From assembly GCA_035578175.1 (NCBI GenBank), contig JAQMRL010000003.1:89320469-89384468 (forward strand): a DNA stretch of 64,000 bases, given 5' to 3'. The first letter of the stretch is position 1, and each line of letters starts with the position of its first letter. The notes below the pieces were generated by a model that was not told the DNA's origin, made no database searches, and saw only the letters and a list, made by a program, of their open reading frames with translations. This DNA is from Catonia carolina. Taxonomy: Eukaryota; Arthropoda; Insecta; Hemiptera; Achilidae. A program made the translations under genes and the position numbers. This document shows, piece after piece, positions 32,971-43,690 of the stretch.

Positions 32971-35640
32971 TTAGATAAAGTCGTGGAATGGTAATGGCAT
33001 AGAGACTTCAGGTGGGTGAGGACGTCGGTACAAGTCCTGAATGATCTGGGGTCCGTCATTTTTCCCAGCGTCGTGTAGCCGTTTTGAGGTATTGTAAATA
33101 AAGTCCTCCATAGAAGGGAAGAGAAGGTGTTCGTGTATGATGCGATTGGATATAAGATAGTGGAACTGTGTGATGCACCGAAGGACTTTGTTCTGGTATG
33201 CTGAAGTACGTCTTTTGTTGGACTTGGAGAGAAAGGGCCACCATACCGGTGACCCGTACGAAAGGAAAGGACGTAGGATAGAGGAGTACATCAGAAGTTT
33301 CAGTTTTGAGGAGTATGCAGGAGAGAGGAACAAAGGGATGAGTAAAGCGAACAAGGCCCTACCCTTGCTAAGCTTGCTGTCAATGTGCTGTCGAAGTGTC
33401 AATCGTTTATCTAGGTCAACCCCTAGATATTTCACGCTGTTCTGCCATGGGAGGAGTTCCCCTTCCAATCGTAGAGGCGGAGGAACATTGCGTTTTAGTG
33501 TAAAGTGGATTGCTTCGCATTTTGTGGGGTTATGTGATAGTCTCCAGACACGACACCAGCTAGTGATGTCTAGAAGCTGAGTTTGAAGCGCGCGGCAATT
33601 GAGGCGGAGGCATTTGCCGTGACGGTACAGAATAGCATCATCGGCAAACAGTCCGAATTGGATTGAATCACGGACAGGAAAATCGAAGGTGTACATAAGA
33701 TAGAGGATGGGCCCAAGGACCGAGCCCTGAGGTACACCCGCGGACAAAGGGGTGAGTGGGGACATGGCCATGTGGAACTGAGGAATAGTGACAGAGACTT
33801 GGAATTGTCTTCCATTAAGATAGGAATGGAGTAATCGGACAGTTGAGGGGGGAAAGAATTGTGCCAGTTTGTAAAGGAGGCCCATATGCCAGACGCGGTC
33901 AAATGCAGCCCGAAAATCAAGCAGCACAGCCGTCGTGTCACAGTAAGAATTTCTGGCATCCACAAGTGCCGTGACGATGCGGAGGAGTTGGGTAGTTGTG
34001 GAGTGTCCTTGACGAAAACCAAATTGCTTGGGGGGAAGAACAGATTCAACAACAGGACGCAGGCGCGGGAGAAGAAGCCTTTCGAATAATTTTGACAGGA
34101 TCGGCAAAAGGGAAATTGGTCTATAACTTTCGGGATCAGTCGGACGTTTGTGGGGTTTCAGAATAGTAATGACTTTGGAAACCTTCCACGAAGAGGGGAA
34201 ATGTTGCAGCGCCAACACTGCATTGAATATTGCCAAAAGATGAAGCTTTAGATCTGGCGGGGAATTCAGGATGGCGTATCCAGAGACATTATCAGGACCA
34301 GGGGCCTTACGTGGATTAATCGAGGAAATTACAGAGGTGACATCATCCTCCGTGAAGGGTTGTAAGTTACAGGGCGTAGGGTCAGAGAGCGTTGAGTTGA
34401 CTTCATCATGAATGAGTTCATCCTGGTCATGATGAACGGGCGGAGGGGCAACAAAATGTCGTTCAAAATGCGAAGCGAAAGTGTCAGCAATCGCCTGCGG
34501 AGAATATGTCAAACCATTAGGTGTCATCAGAGGATGCGACTTCCTCTGGGTCGACAACAAACGACGTGTGGCCTCCCATGGTCTTCCGTCATCCGCTACT
34601 CGATGAAGGTAGTCCTCCCACTTACTACACCGGTGACCATCGAGTAGCAGTTTACACCTAGCAGCGGCGCCGTTGAACAGATCCCGATGATGTGGATCTC
34701 TGGTTCGCTGCCAGAGCCTTCGAAAGCAACGCCTATCGGCGATTGCTGCTTTGATAGGAGCTGGAAGCGATGACCTAGTGTGAGGCGGGCGTGGGTGCGA
34801 GTTCTGGGCAATGGAATCGGAAAGTATCGAAGTGAGGGAATCAAGATGGGACTCAAGCTCAGTTACAGTGGTAATAGTAGGGGGTTCAGGTGGGATTAGG
34901 GAGGCAACTGAGTCATAGAAGGAACGCCAGCAGACCTTCAGAGAAGGAGGCGGGACAGGGATACGAGCAGTCGAGGACGTGAAAGTAAACAGAACTGGAT
35001 AGTGATCAGAATTCAATTCAGGTAATACATCGATGTCAGAGACGGAGGCAAGATCGAGAGAAATAGCGTAATCAAGGATATCAGGAAGTTGATAGGTGAA
35101 TGGGGGCACCCTTGTCGGGGTGTCAGGAACATGGAGCGCTAACGACAAAGGAGACTGCTCGAGAAAGGACAGGAGTTCAGTACCAGCAATGTTCTTTGTT
35201 CGGCAGCCGAGGTCCGTGTGTTTGCTGTTCCAATCGCCAGCTGCAACCACAGGTTGACGTTGGTCGATGAGCATAGCAAGGGCTGCGGGGTGGAAATGGG
35301 CAGCAGATGGGGGGCGGTAAACTGAAATGAAAGTAACCAGACGTGAGAAGAGAGGCACCGTAACAGCGACATGTTCAGTCGAAGGAATATGGGTCACGTC
35401 AAGGAAGTTATGAACATGTCTCTTATGTATTAGAACAGCTACCCCCCCTGCCGGGACTACAGCGCCAGGTCGATCGGCACGATACACAATGTAGGGGGAT
35501 AGGCGAAAGCGAGTAGTAGGTAAAAATTTAGTTTCCTGTAGAAGAGCAACGTCAATATCGTAATCTGTTAGTACTCGTAGTAGATCGTTTCGTTGGTGAA
35601 GGATGCCATTGCCATTCCATGACATAATGCGAAAACGCAT
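32971..35640 (-). CDS. Jockey-type ORF2: endonuclease-reverse transcriptase
   Basis: Polyprotein of 889 residues that nicks target DNA and copies its own RNA there (target-primed reverse transcription). The N-terminal apurinic-type endonuclease (about 1-225) has WNGNG at 8-12, QET at 35-37, YRPP at 108-111, GDWNSKH at 135-141 and SDH at 211-213, so the catalytic set is present. The reverse transcriptase (about 440-720) shows KAPGPD, SYRPISLL near 505-512, LDFRAAFD at 574-581 with the first metal-binding Asp, AGVPQGSVLGP at 634-644 and FADD at 665-668. A C-terminal region with KYLGVDLDKRLT and WRL/W-PF blocks follows; there is no RNase H. The length suits the Jockey clade. The ATG overlaps the ORF1 stop (TAATG), suggesting translation by termination-reinitiation. 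There are no internal stops, so it may still be functional. Confidence 0.93.
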   Translation of the reverse strand: MRFRIMSWNGNGILHQRNDLLRVLTDYDIDVALLQETKFLPTTRFRLSPYIVYRADRPGAVVPAGGVAVLIHKRHVHNFLDVTHIPSTEHVAVTVPLFSRLVTFISVYRPPSAAHFHPAALAMLIDQRQPVVAAGDWNSKHTDLGCRTKNIAGTELLSFLEQSPLSLALHVPDTPTRVPPFTYQLPDILDYAISLDLASVSDIDVLPELNSDHYPVLFTFTSSTARIPVPPPSLKVCWRSFYDSVASLIPPEPPTITTVTELESHLDSLTSILSDSIAQNSHPRPPHTRSSLPAPIKAAIADRRCFRRLWQRTRDPHHRDLFNGAAARCKLLLDGHRCSKWEDYLHRVADDGRPWEATRRLLSTQRKSHPLMTPNGLTYSPQAIADTFASHFERHFVAPPPVHHDQDELIHDEVNSTLSDPTPCNLQPFTEDDVTSVISSINPRKAPGPDNVSGYAILNSPPDLKLHLLAIFNAVLALQHFPSSWKVSKVITILKPHKRPTDPESYRPISLLPILSKLFERLLLPRLRPVVESVLPPKQFGFRQGHSTTTQLLRIVTALVDARNSYCDTTAVLLDFRAAFDRVWHMGLLYKLAQFFPPSTVRLLHSYLNGRQFQVSVTIPQFHMAMSPLTPLSAGVPQGSVLGPILYLMYTFDFPVRDSIQFGLFADDAILYRHGKCLRLNCRALQTQLLDITSWCRVWRLSHNPTKCEAIHFTLKRNVPPPLRLEGELLPWQNSVKYLGVDLDKRLTLRQHIDSKLSKGRALFALLIPLFLSPAYSSKLKLLMYSSILRPFLSYGSPVWWPFLSKSNKRRTSAYQNKVLRCITQFHYLISNRIIHEHLLFPSMEDFIYNTSKRLHDAGKNDGPQIIQDLYRRPHPPEVSMPLPFHDFI

Positions 35641-36985
35641 TACAAAAGGAGGGAGATCAGAGATGAGATAAGGATAGTGATAGCTTCAGAGGCGGAGCTA
35701 ATAGATGTTAGTTGAGGAAGAACATTAGCCACCCAAGCTAGGAACTTAGGGGAGGTTAAGAACTGGACGATCGTAGAAAAATCGAATGCAGTGCTGTCCT
35801 TAGGAGGGATTTTTTTAGCCGGGAGTGGCGGAAACTCCCTTTCTGAGAAGACCGGCTTGGATGGCTGTGAGTGGTGGGACCACTCAGAAGTCGGAAACTG
35901 GTTCTTGGTGGTGGCCCTGTGCACAGGAGCCTTCTTAATGATTGTTTTGTTATAGCTCCTCTGAGTAGGAGAGAAAGAAGAGGAAGAGGGTTGTGATTGT
36001 GTCGCCTGGGACTTGGCGGTGACGGAGCTGATGAGGAGGCGGCCGTCGACTGGGCGGCAGCCTTGCGCCTCTCGGCAAGAAGCCGGACATGTAATGGGCA
36101 CCCCCGGTACCTAGCAGGGTGCTGGCCATTACAGTTGCAGCAGCGAGGCTGTTCAATTAACTTGCCTTCACACTGAGCTGCGTCGTGCTTACCGCCGCAC
36201 TTGACGCACCTTAACTCATGGTTACAATTAACCGATGAGTGGCCATAACGCTGGCACTTAAAACATTGTGGCAGACCCGGCCGTGGGCGGAAGGCCTCCA
36301 CGGTCACTTCAATGTTGAAGATCGAATCGACCTTGTAAATGTCCTCGAAGCGAGGTGACTTGCGCAGCTTCACAAGGAACACATTGATTGGCCTGCCAGC
36401 TCGGCCAGTTATATTCTGGCAGTGGCTCACCTCGAAGCCACGCTCAGCGAGGAACAGCTTAACCTCTTCGGGTTGAAACGAAGAGTGCAACCCTTTGATT
36501 GCCACTTTGACCTCATCAGGCTCGGTTGTATAGTAAGTGTGGAAGTTAATGCCCTCCGAAAGGAGGACAGCCTTGCACTTTTGAAAGTCATCGATATTCT
36601 TTGTAAATAAAGAGTAAGAATTGCCACGTGTTGTGACCTTGAATGACTCCGTGAGCTGACTGCTCAGTGTCCTTGTTAACGCGGCCCAGTTAGCAGGGGC
36701 GCGAAACACAAACGGAGGAACTTTACTTCGACGTGGAGTCGAATCGGGGGGTGAGGTTGCAATCGGGGTGGTAAGTGTTTGTACATCACCTGAGTTGGTG
36801 TGAACTCGTTTTCGGTGGACGGTGGTGAAGCCTTCGTTGTCAGGTACTTTTATTGATGATGTTGTCGGAGCCGGTGCGCTGGTTGATGAAGAGGAATGGT
36901 TTATTTGTTGCGTCGCTGCCGTCGCCATCTCCCAAATAGTACGCGCCGTTGAATTCTCTGAAGTGGTGGGTGCGTCTAGGTTCAT
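35640..36985 (-). CDS. Jockey-type ORF1: zinc-knuckle gag-like RNA-binding protein, with one frameshift
   Basis: Nucleic-acid-binding partner of ORF2 that packages element RNA. I chose the ATG at 36985, giving MNLDAPTTSE; an in-frame TTG eight codons upstream is not a likely start. After a Ser/Thr/Pro-rich N-terminus comes a globular region (about 90-240) with FVFRAPANW and VAIKGLHSSFQPEEVKLFL, typical of the domain before the knuckles. Three CCHC-type knuckles follow at about 241-296: CFKCQRYGHSSVNC, CVKCGGKHDAAQC and CCNCNGQHPARYRGC. The frame then slips near 36008-36010, a GGG run on the plus strand, and coding character continues in the next frame (FSEREFPPLPAKK, a C-terminal hydrophobic segment) to the stop at 35642-35640. 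A single-base deletion, or an assembly error in the homopolymer, explains it. Confidence 0.88.
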
Positions 36986-37241
36986 GGAGCCCAATCTCCC
37001 TAGACGCAAAGTACCGTAACAACGGTGCCTGTCTGTGCCAAGCCCAGGTATTAAACCTTATCGCCCGGGCCGGCACACAACAAAACACGCGTATAACCTC
37101 GCAGGTTACACAAATAATCACACAAATGAAATAAATAATAAATACACAAAGAATCAATGAAAACACGTAATTAACACAATAATAAGAGCACATTAAATAA
37201 AATAATAATGTAAGACACAATTTAATTAAACAAAACGTAAG
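36986..37241 (-). promoter_or_regulatory. 5' untranslated region and presumed internal promoter of the Jockey-type element
   Basis: Lies between the 5' target-site duplication (37242-37250) and the ORF1 ATG. The outer half is AT-rich, the inner half GC-rich. Jockey-clade elements carry an RNA polymerase II promoter inside their 5' end. I see no TATA box, as is usual for them, so the promoter is inferred from the family. Confidence 0.5.
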
Positions 37242-37250
37242 ATGTTCATT

Positions 37251-38037
37251 CGGAATTTGTTTATATATAAATAAAAATACTTTATTTAAATTTATAACAA
37301 ATGTTTATTTAAAATAAATAATTACATTAGTAGTACTATTAACATTAATAGATACTAACAATAAACTACGATTTCTTTCGGATGTATGAAGACTAAATTT
37401 ATTATAAAATGGTTTAAAACTTAAACTAAAATAAGAGATATGGTCATTTACGATCAAATAATTAATTAATTCTTTCTTACCAAAAAAAAAGTTGTACCCT
37501 AACTGGTCACTACAAAGGATTGTTACAATCTTAACGTGTTATGCACTAAACTGGTTTCAAAGTCAGTTTAACACTAGTTTCACAAAGGTTTTAACCGATA
37601 CTCTCAAATAACACTGATAACTTCACAAACTGTTTACTTCTAAACTTTCAAAACGGCTAATGACTCTATATAAAAAAGGGCATTCCAAATAAATTAATAT
37701 ACAAAAACACAACAGCATAACCCAGAAATTAATAAATTATAACATAGAAATAATTAACAGTAGAAAACCCATTATAATATATACATTCAACTGTTATCAT
37801 TCTACCATTCTATACTAGCAAAATCAACAAGTGAGGAAATACTTAGTCGGCGCCAGACAGGTAATAAATTATATCTGTCAGAACCTCATACAGTAGCCGC
37901 TTCCATTGCCCTACCGTAGTACATTTGTCACAATATCTAATCTAATAGCTTCGGTTTTCTAACATATTGAGTGAATATACACCTGTAGTTTTTTTTTAAA
38001 TTCAAAATATTCTTTAAATAATAAAAATAATAAATTA
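37251..38037. other. AT-rich non-coding stretch between the LINE and the solo LTR
   Basis: No supported feature. Confidence 0.4.
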
Positions 38038-38041
38038 ATAT

Positions 38042-38817
38042 TGTGACACTTATTGCTAAGGTCCGTTTCGGGATCTAGGTTATTAAATAATTAATACACT
38101 AAAGTTTACAATTACAAAGATTTATTACACTAAAAAAAAATTACAAAATAAATAATTAAACTAATTATAACTAAGAAATACAATAAATGATTTAATAATT
38201 CACTTAAAATAGATAATTAACAATAAATAACTTACAATCACTTTTATAGATTACACAACATACAAAACACAGAAACTGAATTCACATTAACTTTACAATA
38301 CAGTCACAAAAATATTTTACACAATACGCACACAACAAAAGCAGTATAACAATCTTACTCGGATACGTAATCTGTTTACGCACCTCGATAATCGCACGGC
38401 AAAGATCACACGAATACTGACGGGACCGCACTCGGGGGTCTCCTTTTATAATCATTCACAAAGATCGTTCCAGAACAAAGTAGTGAAATCTACTCAAGTA
38501 AAAAAATAACTCTTTATTAATGAATGCTAGAAAAATCCCTTTGTTAACAAGTCAACTATTGTAAATAGAAAACGTAAACAACCTCATAAACAACTTCATA
38601 AAAATAGCTGTACACAATACCTGAACTTTTATAATAGGCGTACTACACGGTAGTTTTTACAACTTTTGTGAATATACACACCTTTATGGTCATCATTGTA
38701 AAACTGTCATTCACTATTGCTACTGTGTATGCTTACTTTAATTATTCCTAAATTATTTTTATGAATGGAATTCTGGAACCTTCGTGACCAATCTCGTCTT
38801 TTATCGATCTTGTTACA
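38042..38817 (-). mobile_element. Solo LTR of an LTR retrotransposon (Ty3/gypsy-like)
   Basis: The 776-bp unit has TG...CA ends with short imperfect inverted termini (TGTGACA and TGTTACA on the plus strand) and 4-bp direct repeats ATAT (38038-38041, 38818-38821). In minus orientation it contains a clear promoter at about 38450-38416, then an AATAAA near 38121, giving a U3-R-U5 order. There is no gag-pol on either side, so the internal part was lost by LTR recombination. A 4-5 bp duplication fits gypsy-type elements; the exact family is unknown. Confidence 0.65.
38416..38450 (-). promoter_or_regulatory. Core promoter in the solo LTR: TATA box and initiator
   Basis: On the minus strand TATAAAAGG (38450-38442) is followed by the arthropod initiator TCAGT (38420-38416). 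The initiator A is 32 bases downstream of the first T of the TATA box. The GC-rich spacer contrasts with the AT-rich surroundings. Confidence 0.65.
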
Positions 38818-39391
38818 ATATTATTGTTTTCTGAAAAATTATTCAAAAATTTCGTCATTCGTTAAACAGAGGTTTCCATTGTTTTATAAAAACTTGTATT
38901 TTGAAACTACTACTTGCAAACTAAACTAGACGTTAGTACAACACAATATTGTTGTGTTAACAAATTGATGTAGCTATATGGTTATTACATATTAATTTGT
39001 CATTCCATAGTTACTCATAGTTATTATTAACAAAATTACCCTTTAAATGACGTGTTATCTGCACCATGTTAAAGCCAAGGAAGGTTAATTTAGCACAAAA
39101 CCTTCTGTTATACGATTAGCTGTTGTTATTAATATGGTACAAAATTAAAGCATTTAAATCCGTTTATATCGTTTTGTAACTGTACATTTAGATTTGATTA
39201 TAATGTACATCATCTCGTTCCTGTTTTAATTATATTGTGAACGACTTTAATACAGTTGTAAATAATGTAAAATTAACTAAGCAAAGCCAAGTACTTAATC
39301 GACAGAATTAGAAACTACCTGTATCTACAGTCATGATGCCATGATACTACGACAGCAACAGCAAAATACATGAAAGAATTTTGTAAATATA

Positions 39392-40178
39392 CAGGGTGTA
39401 TCTAAACTGCATGAATCTCTCGGAAACTGATTCTATAGTTAAAAATAAGAAAAATGTTACCAATAAACGTGGGTCCAAAAACCATTCTTTAGCAAGTTAT
39501 GGCTACCGAAAGATTTCGTCCGGATTTCAGTTCCTCCCGTGAAATATCACGTCACTAAAACTCTGGAGACCCAAATTTAGAGGTAATATTACGGTTTCTT
39601 ATGTTTCTTAGCTTGAAAAATTCAATAAAACTAGTCCAAAAAAAAAGTCCAAAACTGATCTTTTAGCGGTTTTTGAGAAAAATGGAAAAAACCGCAAAAA
39701 ATCGAAGATGAAAATAACACTTTTCTATGTTTGACAGCCAATAAGTTAAGAAAATTAGGGATAAACCCATAAATGTTTGCATCAGAATTCGTAGAGAATT
39801 TAATTCTGAGAAAAGTAATAAAAAAAACAAGAAGAATTTAAAGAGATATTAATTTAATCGAATGCAAAGTACAACAAAATTATTCAAATTATAAACAGGT
39901 AAAATGATATGATATAAGGGAAATAACAAAAAATTTAATTTTATAATTAATGATTTTTCAGGCTAAACAACATAAGAAATCATTACCGCTAAATTTGGGT
40001 TTCCAGAGTTTCAGTGACGTGTTATTTCACGGGAGAAACTGAAATCCGGACGAAATCTTTCACTAGCCATAACTCGCTAAAGAATGGTTTTCGGACCCAT
40101 GTTTATTGGAAATCTTTTTTCTTATTTTTAGCTATAGAATCAGTTCCAAAAGATATCCGTGCAGTTTACATACACCTG
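39392..40178. mobile_element. Long-inverted-repeat element Q (Tc1/mariner-type MITE)
   Basis: Two arms of about 210 bp (39392-39600 and 39965-40178) are inverted copies. The outer end is CAGG(G)TGTAT.TAAACTGCA, with ACTGATTCTATAG, TTCGTCCGGATTTCAG and TGACGTG further in. TA dinucleotides flank both ends (39390-39391 and 40179-40180). The 360-bp centre is AT-rich and non-coding. An open frame at 40014-40280 lies in the right arm and is not a gene. TA targeting points to Tc1/mariner mobilisation. Confidence 0.8.
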
Positions 40179-40180
40179 TA

Positions 40181-42187
40181 TCAAAAGAAAAGTGTTGGTT
40201 TCAAAATTCTCTTGCAGAACCGAGTTTTTGAAAGTGTTAATGTAAAAAATAATAGTTATAAATCGGTTTATTTCCAATAAAAGGTTAGAAATATAGTGTA
40301 TAAAAGTTCAGGTATAGCATACGTCTTCTGTTGTGACGAGACTCGGTTTACGTATTTAGATAATTGGCTCTTTTGTAACCCTTTAATAAATGATCGTGTT
40401 TTTGTTTACCTTTTGTAAAGATTTCCAGAACCCGTCGGAAAAACTTTGAATTTTTATTATTAGGTCTATACAAAAAAAATCTGTGTAAATCTAGACCCCT
40501 GATGAGTTACATTTAAAGGGCCGTGACGTTCTTTTCAGTTAGTCTTGATTTGTCCAGTAAGTTGTGTATCAGGTACCAGTTTACGTTTTGTGAAAGGTCC
40601 GAATCGTAAGTGTGTTATAATATAATTGGTTATACTCGCAAGTAGACGATTTAGTTAAATTAAGTGCAAAAATAATCTGTTACTAGTTAAGTTTATTTAA
40701 TGTCATTAATTTTTTATAACTATTTTATTAATTATATAATTATCTTCAAATTGTAGTTATTGTAATTTATAGCATGTAATAAATACAAGACTTGTTTGTT
40801 ATAACGATATAATTTTTTTGTAAATTTTGTAGCAGTTATGGTTACCCGCCTATGAATCTATACCATTATTGATGCAGATATGTTAAATGTACAAAATACA
40901 AAAATTTAAATTTACAATTAAACCTAAAAATTACAATTTACAATTTCAATTAAGTGATCGATTAAATTTCACAATTTTTTATTACAATTTCGACAATGCA
41001 AGTCCAAAAAATCAAATCTCAACTTTGAATTTAGATACAGACTACTGCCTAATAAATTTTATTTTTGATAAGTTACGTTTTAAAATTTGCCCAAACAATA
41101 CTGAATTTTAAAATTTATTATTTCACTGTAGTGAATTTGAATCAGTGAGAATCCAATTTCTTGAGTAAATTTGAAAGTAGGAATGAGAAAATAAAATTCT
41201 GTTACATAACAGTATTAACAATGCTGTTGTGAAAACTTGAAAATGCTTTAACAAGACTTTTCCATGAATAAAGTGAACGTAAAATTTTACAAATTTTATG
41301 AAAGTTTTAACAAAAGCTTTAACTTTGGTAAACTAGAATTATATCTTGTTAATAAACGAAGTCTTCGTTAAAACAATAAAGTTTTTAAAACAATTTTAAA
41401 TGGAGTTCAGTTTACTATTACAAAGATTTTATCCAAGCTGATACATAGCACAGAATCCAAAAAACCATATAATTATAAAATTATGATTATTACAAAAAAT
41501 TTTAGAAGGTTGGTACACAGATTATTGACTCGTTCCGTTAAAACAAATTTCAGATATATGAATGAACTAATTTATTATCATATTCAAACATTATTTACAA
41601 AACTCTCTGCTATTAAAATTACATCGTATTTATATTAATCCGCTAAGCAGGAATAAGTTACCATTTAAACAAAAATGAAATACAAATCACAGGAATTATC
41701 TTTATTTTAAATAAAATATTACATTTGATTAGATTCTTCCATTTTTATGTAAACCCTTGAAGGCTTTGGGTTTAACTGACTGGTCAATCAATGTAATTCC
41801 CATATGTATCTTCTGCGCGTATTAATTCTAAATTTTTTAGAGCGATATAAACTGTGTGGTTTTAATGTGTACAATACTTTATGCTATTCGGTAATAAAAC
41901 ATGTTTTTTGACAACTGCGACCAACCACCAGGGAAGTTTAACGCATCAGTACCGATTGGTGCGGTAGTTACTGCCATTTTTGTGATGCCCTTAGCGAGCG
42001 ATCAAATGTTGAAAATAACAATGAAAATTAGTTTTTAAAAATTATTAACAGAAAACCAGTCTATGGAACTGTCTGAAAAATAATTATTATTTTACAACTT
42101 GATAAATTAAATCATTCACAACAAACTTTGAACCATTTTCTCAAAACTATTAGATTATATTTTGTCTTCTGTATAATATGATATACA
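40181..42187. other. Non-coding stretch
   Basis: No supported feature. Several short AT-rich frames have low-complexity Asn/Lys/Phe composition. Confidence 0.4.
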
Positions 42188-42345
42188 ACGGCCTTCCCGT
42201 TGGTATAGTAAGCACCATATCTATGCCGGGGGTACCGGTTTCAATTCCCAGTCATTTTTCAAAACCTAATTTTCATCTGTCAAGCTTCATCGTCGGGATC
42301 AGCAGTAATGTGGTAAATTAGGACGTAAAACAAAAGTCTTCTCTA
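42188..42345 (+). repeat. tRNA-derived SINE (family S1)
   Basis: A-box-like CCGTTGGTATAGTAAG and B-box-like GGTTTCAATTCCC are followed by the core TTCATCGTCGGGATCAGCAGT and GGACGTAAAA. Confidence 0.7.
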
Positions 42346-42666
42346 CAAACAAACCTGAACCTTTGAAAATTGTTTTCTATGAAGAAACAAAGGGTTTTAC
42401 GAGAGAGGACAGAATAAAAATTTCAATGTAAGAAAATAGTTGAGTAGATGCAAACGAAAGAATTATTATCGCAGTACATGAGCGCAGAATTAGCATAAAT
42501 AATTTATGCTAGAATTCTAAATCAGGTTCTAGGATACAGGCTTGAAGGAAAACAGCTTGGGAAGACATCTAGAATGTTAGGTGTAATTTATTTTAATTAC
42601 AGCTTTCTATTAAGAAATAAAAGTTCGATGCTCCTAAAACCTGGATGACCTGTGTCATCCATATTT

Positions 42667-42826
42667 TTCATTTAGGCTAGCATTTTTTTTGTTTCGTCTG
42701 ATTATCAATCACTGCTAATGCAGACGATGGTGAAAATGAGTATCATCAAAAGTTCTGATCGAGAATCAAAACCGGAACCCCGGCGTAGAAGCCATTTACG
42801 CTGACCACTATACCACGAGCCGGTAA
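42667..42826 (-). repeat. tRNA-derived SINE (family S1)
   Basis: On the minus strand the head CTCGTGGTATAGTGGTCAGC (A box) and GGTTTTGATTCTC (B box) is followed by CACCATCGTCTGCATTAGCA and an A-rich tail. It is the best-preserved head of the five copies. Confidence 0.75.
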
Positions 42827-43556
42827 AAAAAATGCAATACGCGTACATAAAAAACTTGTAATGTATTGTTTATAAATATTAATTAATAATATTGTATTTA
42901 TTAAACAAAAAAAAATTAAAAAACTCCAACAGGTGATACAACTATAATTTAACGTTGAAGAAGAAGAAAAACGCATTAAATATGATCGCGTAAAAATTAT
43001 AAATAAAAATTTTCTCTAACGTGACTAAATCTGAACTCAGCAAATAAAAAAAAAACAATGGAAAGGTGACCGTAAGCCGGCTGTTACATCGCGACAAGGC
43101 AAAGGATATAAAATGCTACTTTACCTAAGCTAATAATGACGTTACCTCATCCGATTCTCTTCTCGTCCTAAACTTTTCCACTAAATTAAAATATCCCTAA
43201 CAATTTTCTGGATTAACGTTATGTAGTTCTTACTCTGTAATGTACTTTCATAATAATATAATACTTTTATTTTTAACGACTACTGTAATAAAATATTCAT
43301 ATGTAAAAATAAATATTAGTACTAAAACAAAAAGTTGGTAAAGAATAAATAAGAAAGTCATTCATTAATTCCTGTTAAGAAAATTGGGAAAGCAAAATTA
43401 AAATCAATAGTTTGAAAAAATATTATTTATGTGAGCAAATTTATTTAAACATTTCATTTAATGATAAACAAACCAAACAGTTCACAAATTACAATAATTC
43501 TTATGAAAATTATTCAAACATTCACTAATTTCACACACACACACACATACACACAC
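42827..43556. other. Non-coding stretch
   Basis: No supported feature apart from a (CA)n run at about 43533-43556. Confidence 0.4.
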
Positions 43557-43690
43557 AAATATATCGGGGTGTACCTAGATACACTAATAAATTTGAGAAC
43601 CGAATTTAATTTTGGCTTCAAAAAATGTTTAATTCAAAAAAATGCATTTAAACTTGTTTGGACTTACGGTATCCAGCTATGGGTATGCAT
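43557..43690 (+). pseudogene. Jockey-type LINE C-terminal remnant
   Basis: Plus-strand translation reads YIGVYLDTLINLRTEF, then KLVWTYGIQLWVCIQRLR. These are the KYLGV-LD and TYG-QLWG blocks that follow the RT domain. The fragment at 44711-44905 in the same orientation may be the end of the same decayed element. Nothing recognisable lies between them. Confidence 0.7.

Larger units (their letters stand above)
32328..37241 (-). mobile_element. Full-length Jockey-type non-LTR retrotransposon
   Basis: A 4.9-kb unit on the minus strand bounded by ATGTTCATT direct repeats. In element order it has: a 5' untranslated region of about 256 bp (37241-36986) whose inner half is GC-rich; ORF1 (36985-35640); ORF2 (35640-32971), overlapping ORF1 in a TAATG; a 3' untranslated region of about 640 bp; and a terminal array of the 7-bp unit GGATTCA (32328-32349) in place of poly(A). 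The high G+C of the coding part stands out from the surrounding DNA. ORF2 is fully open and ORF1 has one apparent 1-base deletion. This is a recent insertion, close to being autonomous. Confidence 0.9.

Noticed and set aside
33170..34089. Plus-strand open frames of 76-136 codons opposite the LINE ORF2
   Set aside because: They are antisense shadows of the GC-rich ORF2, with no family character.
36840..37220. Minus-strand open frame of 126 codons across the 5' end of the Jockey-type element
   Set aside because: It runs through the untranslated region into ORF1 in the wrong frame, and its hydrophobic N-terminus comes from AT-rich sequence.
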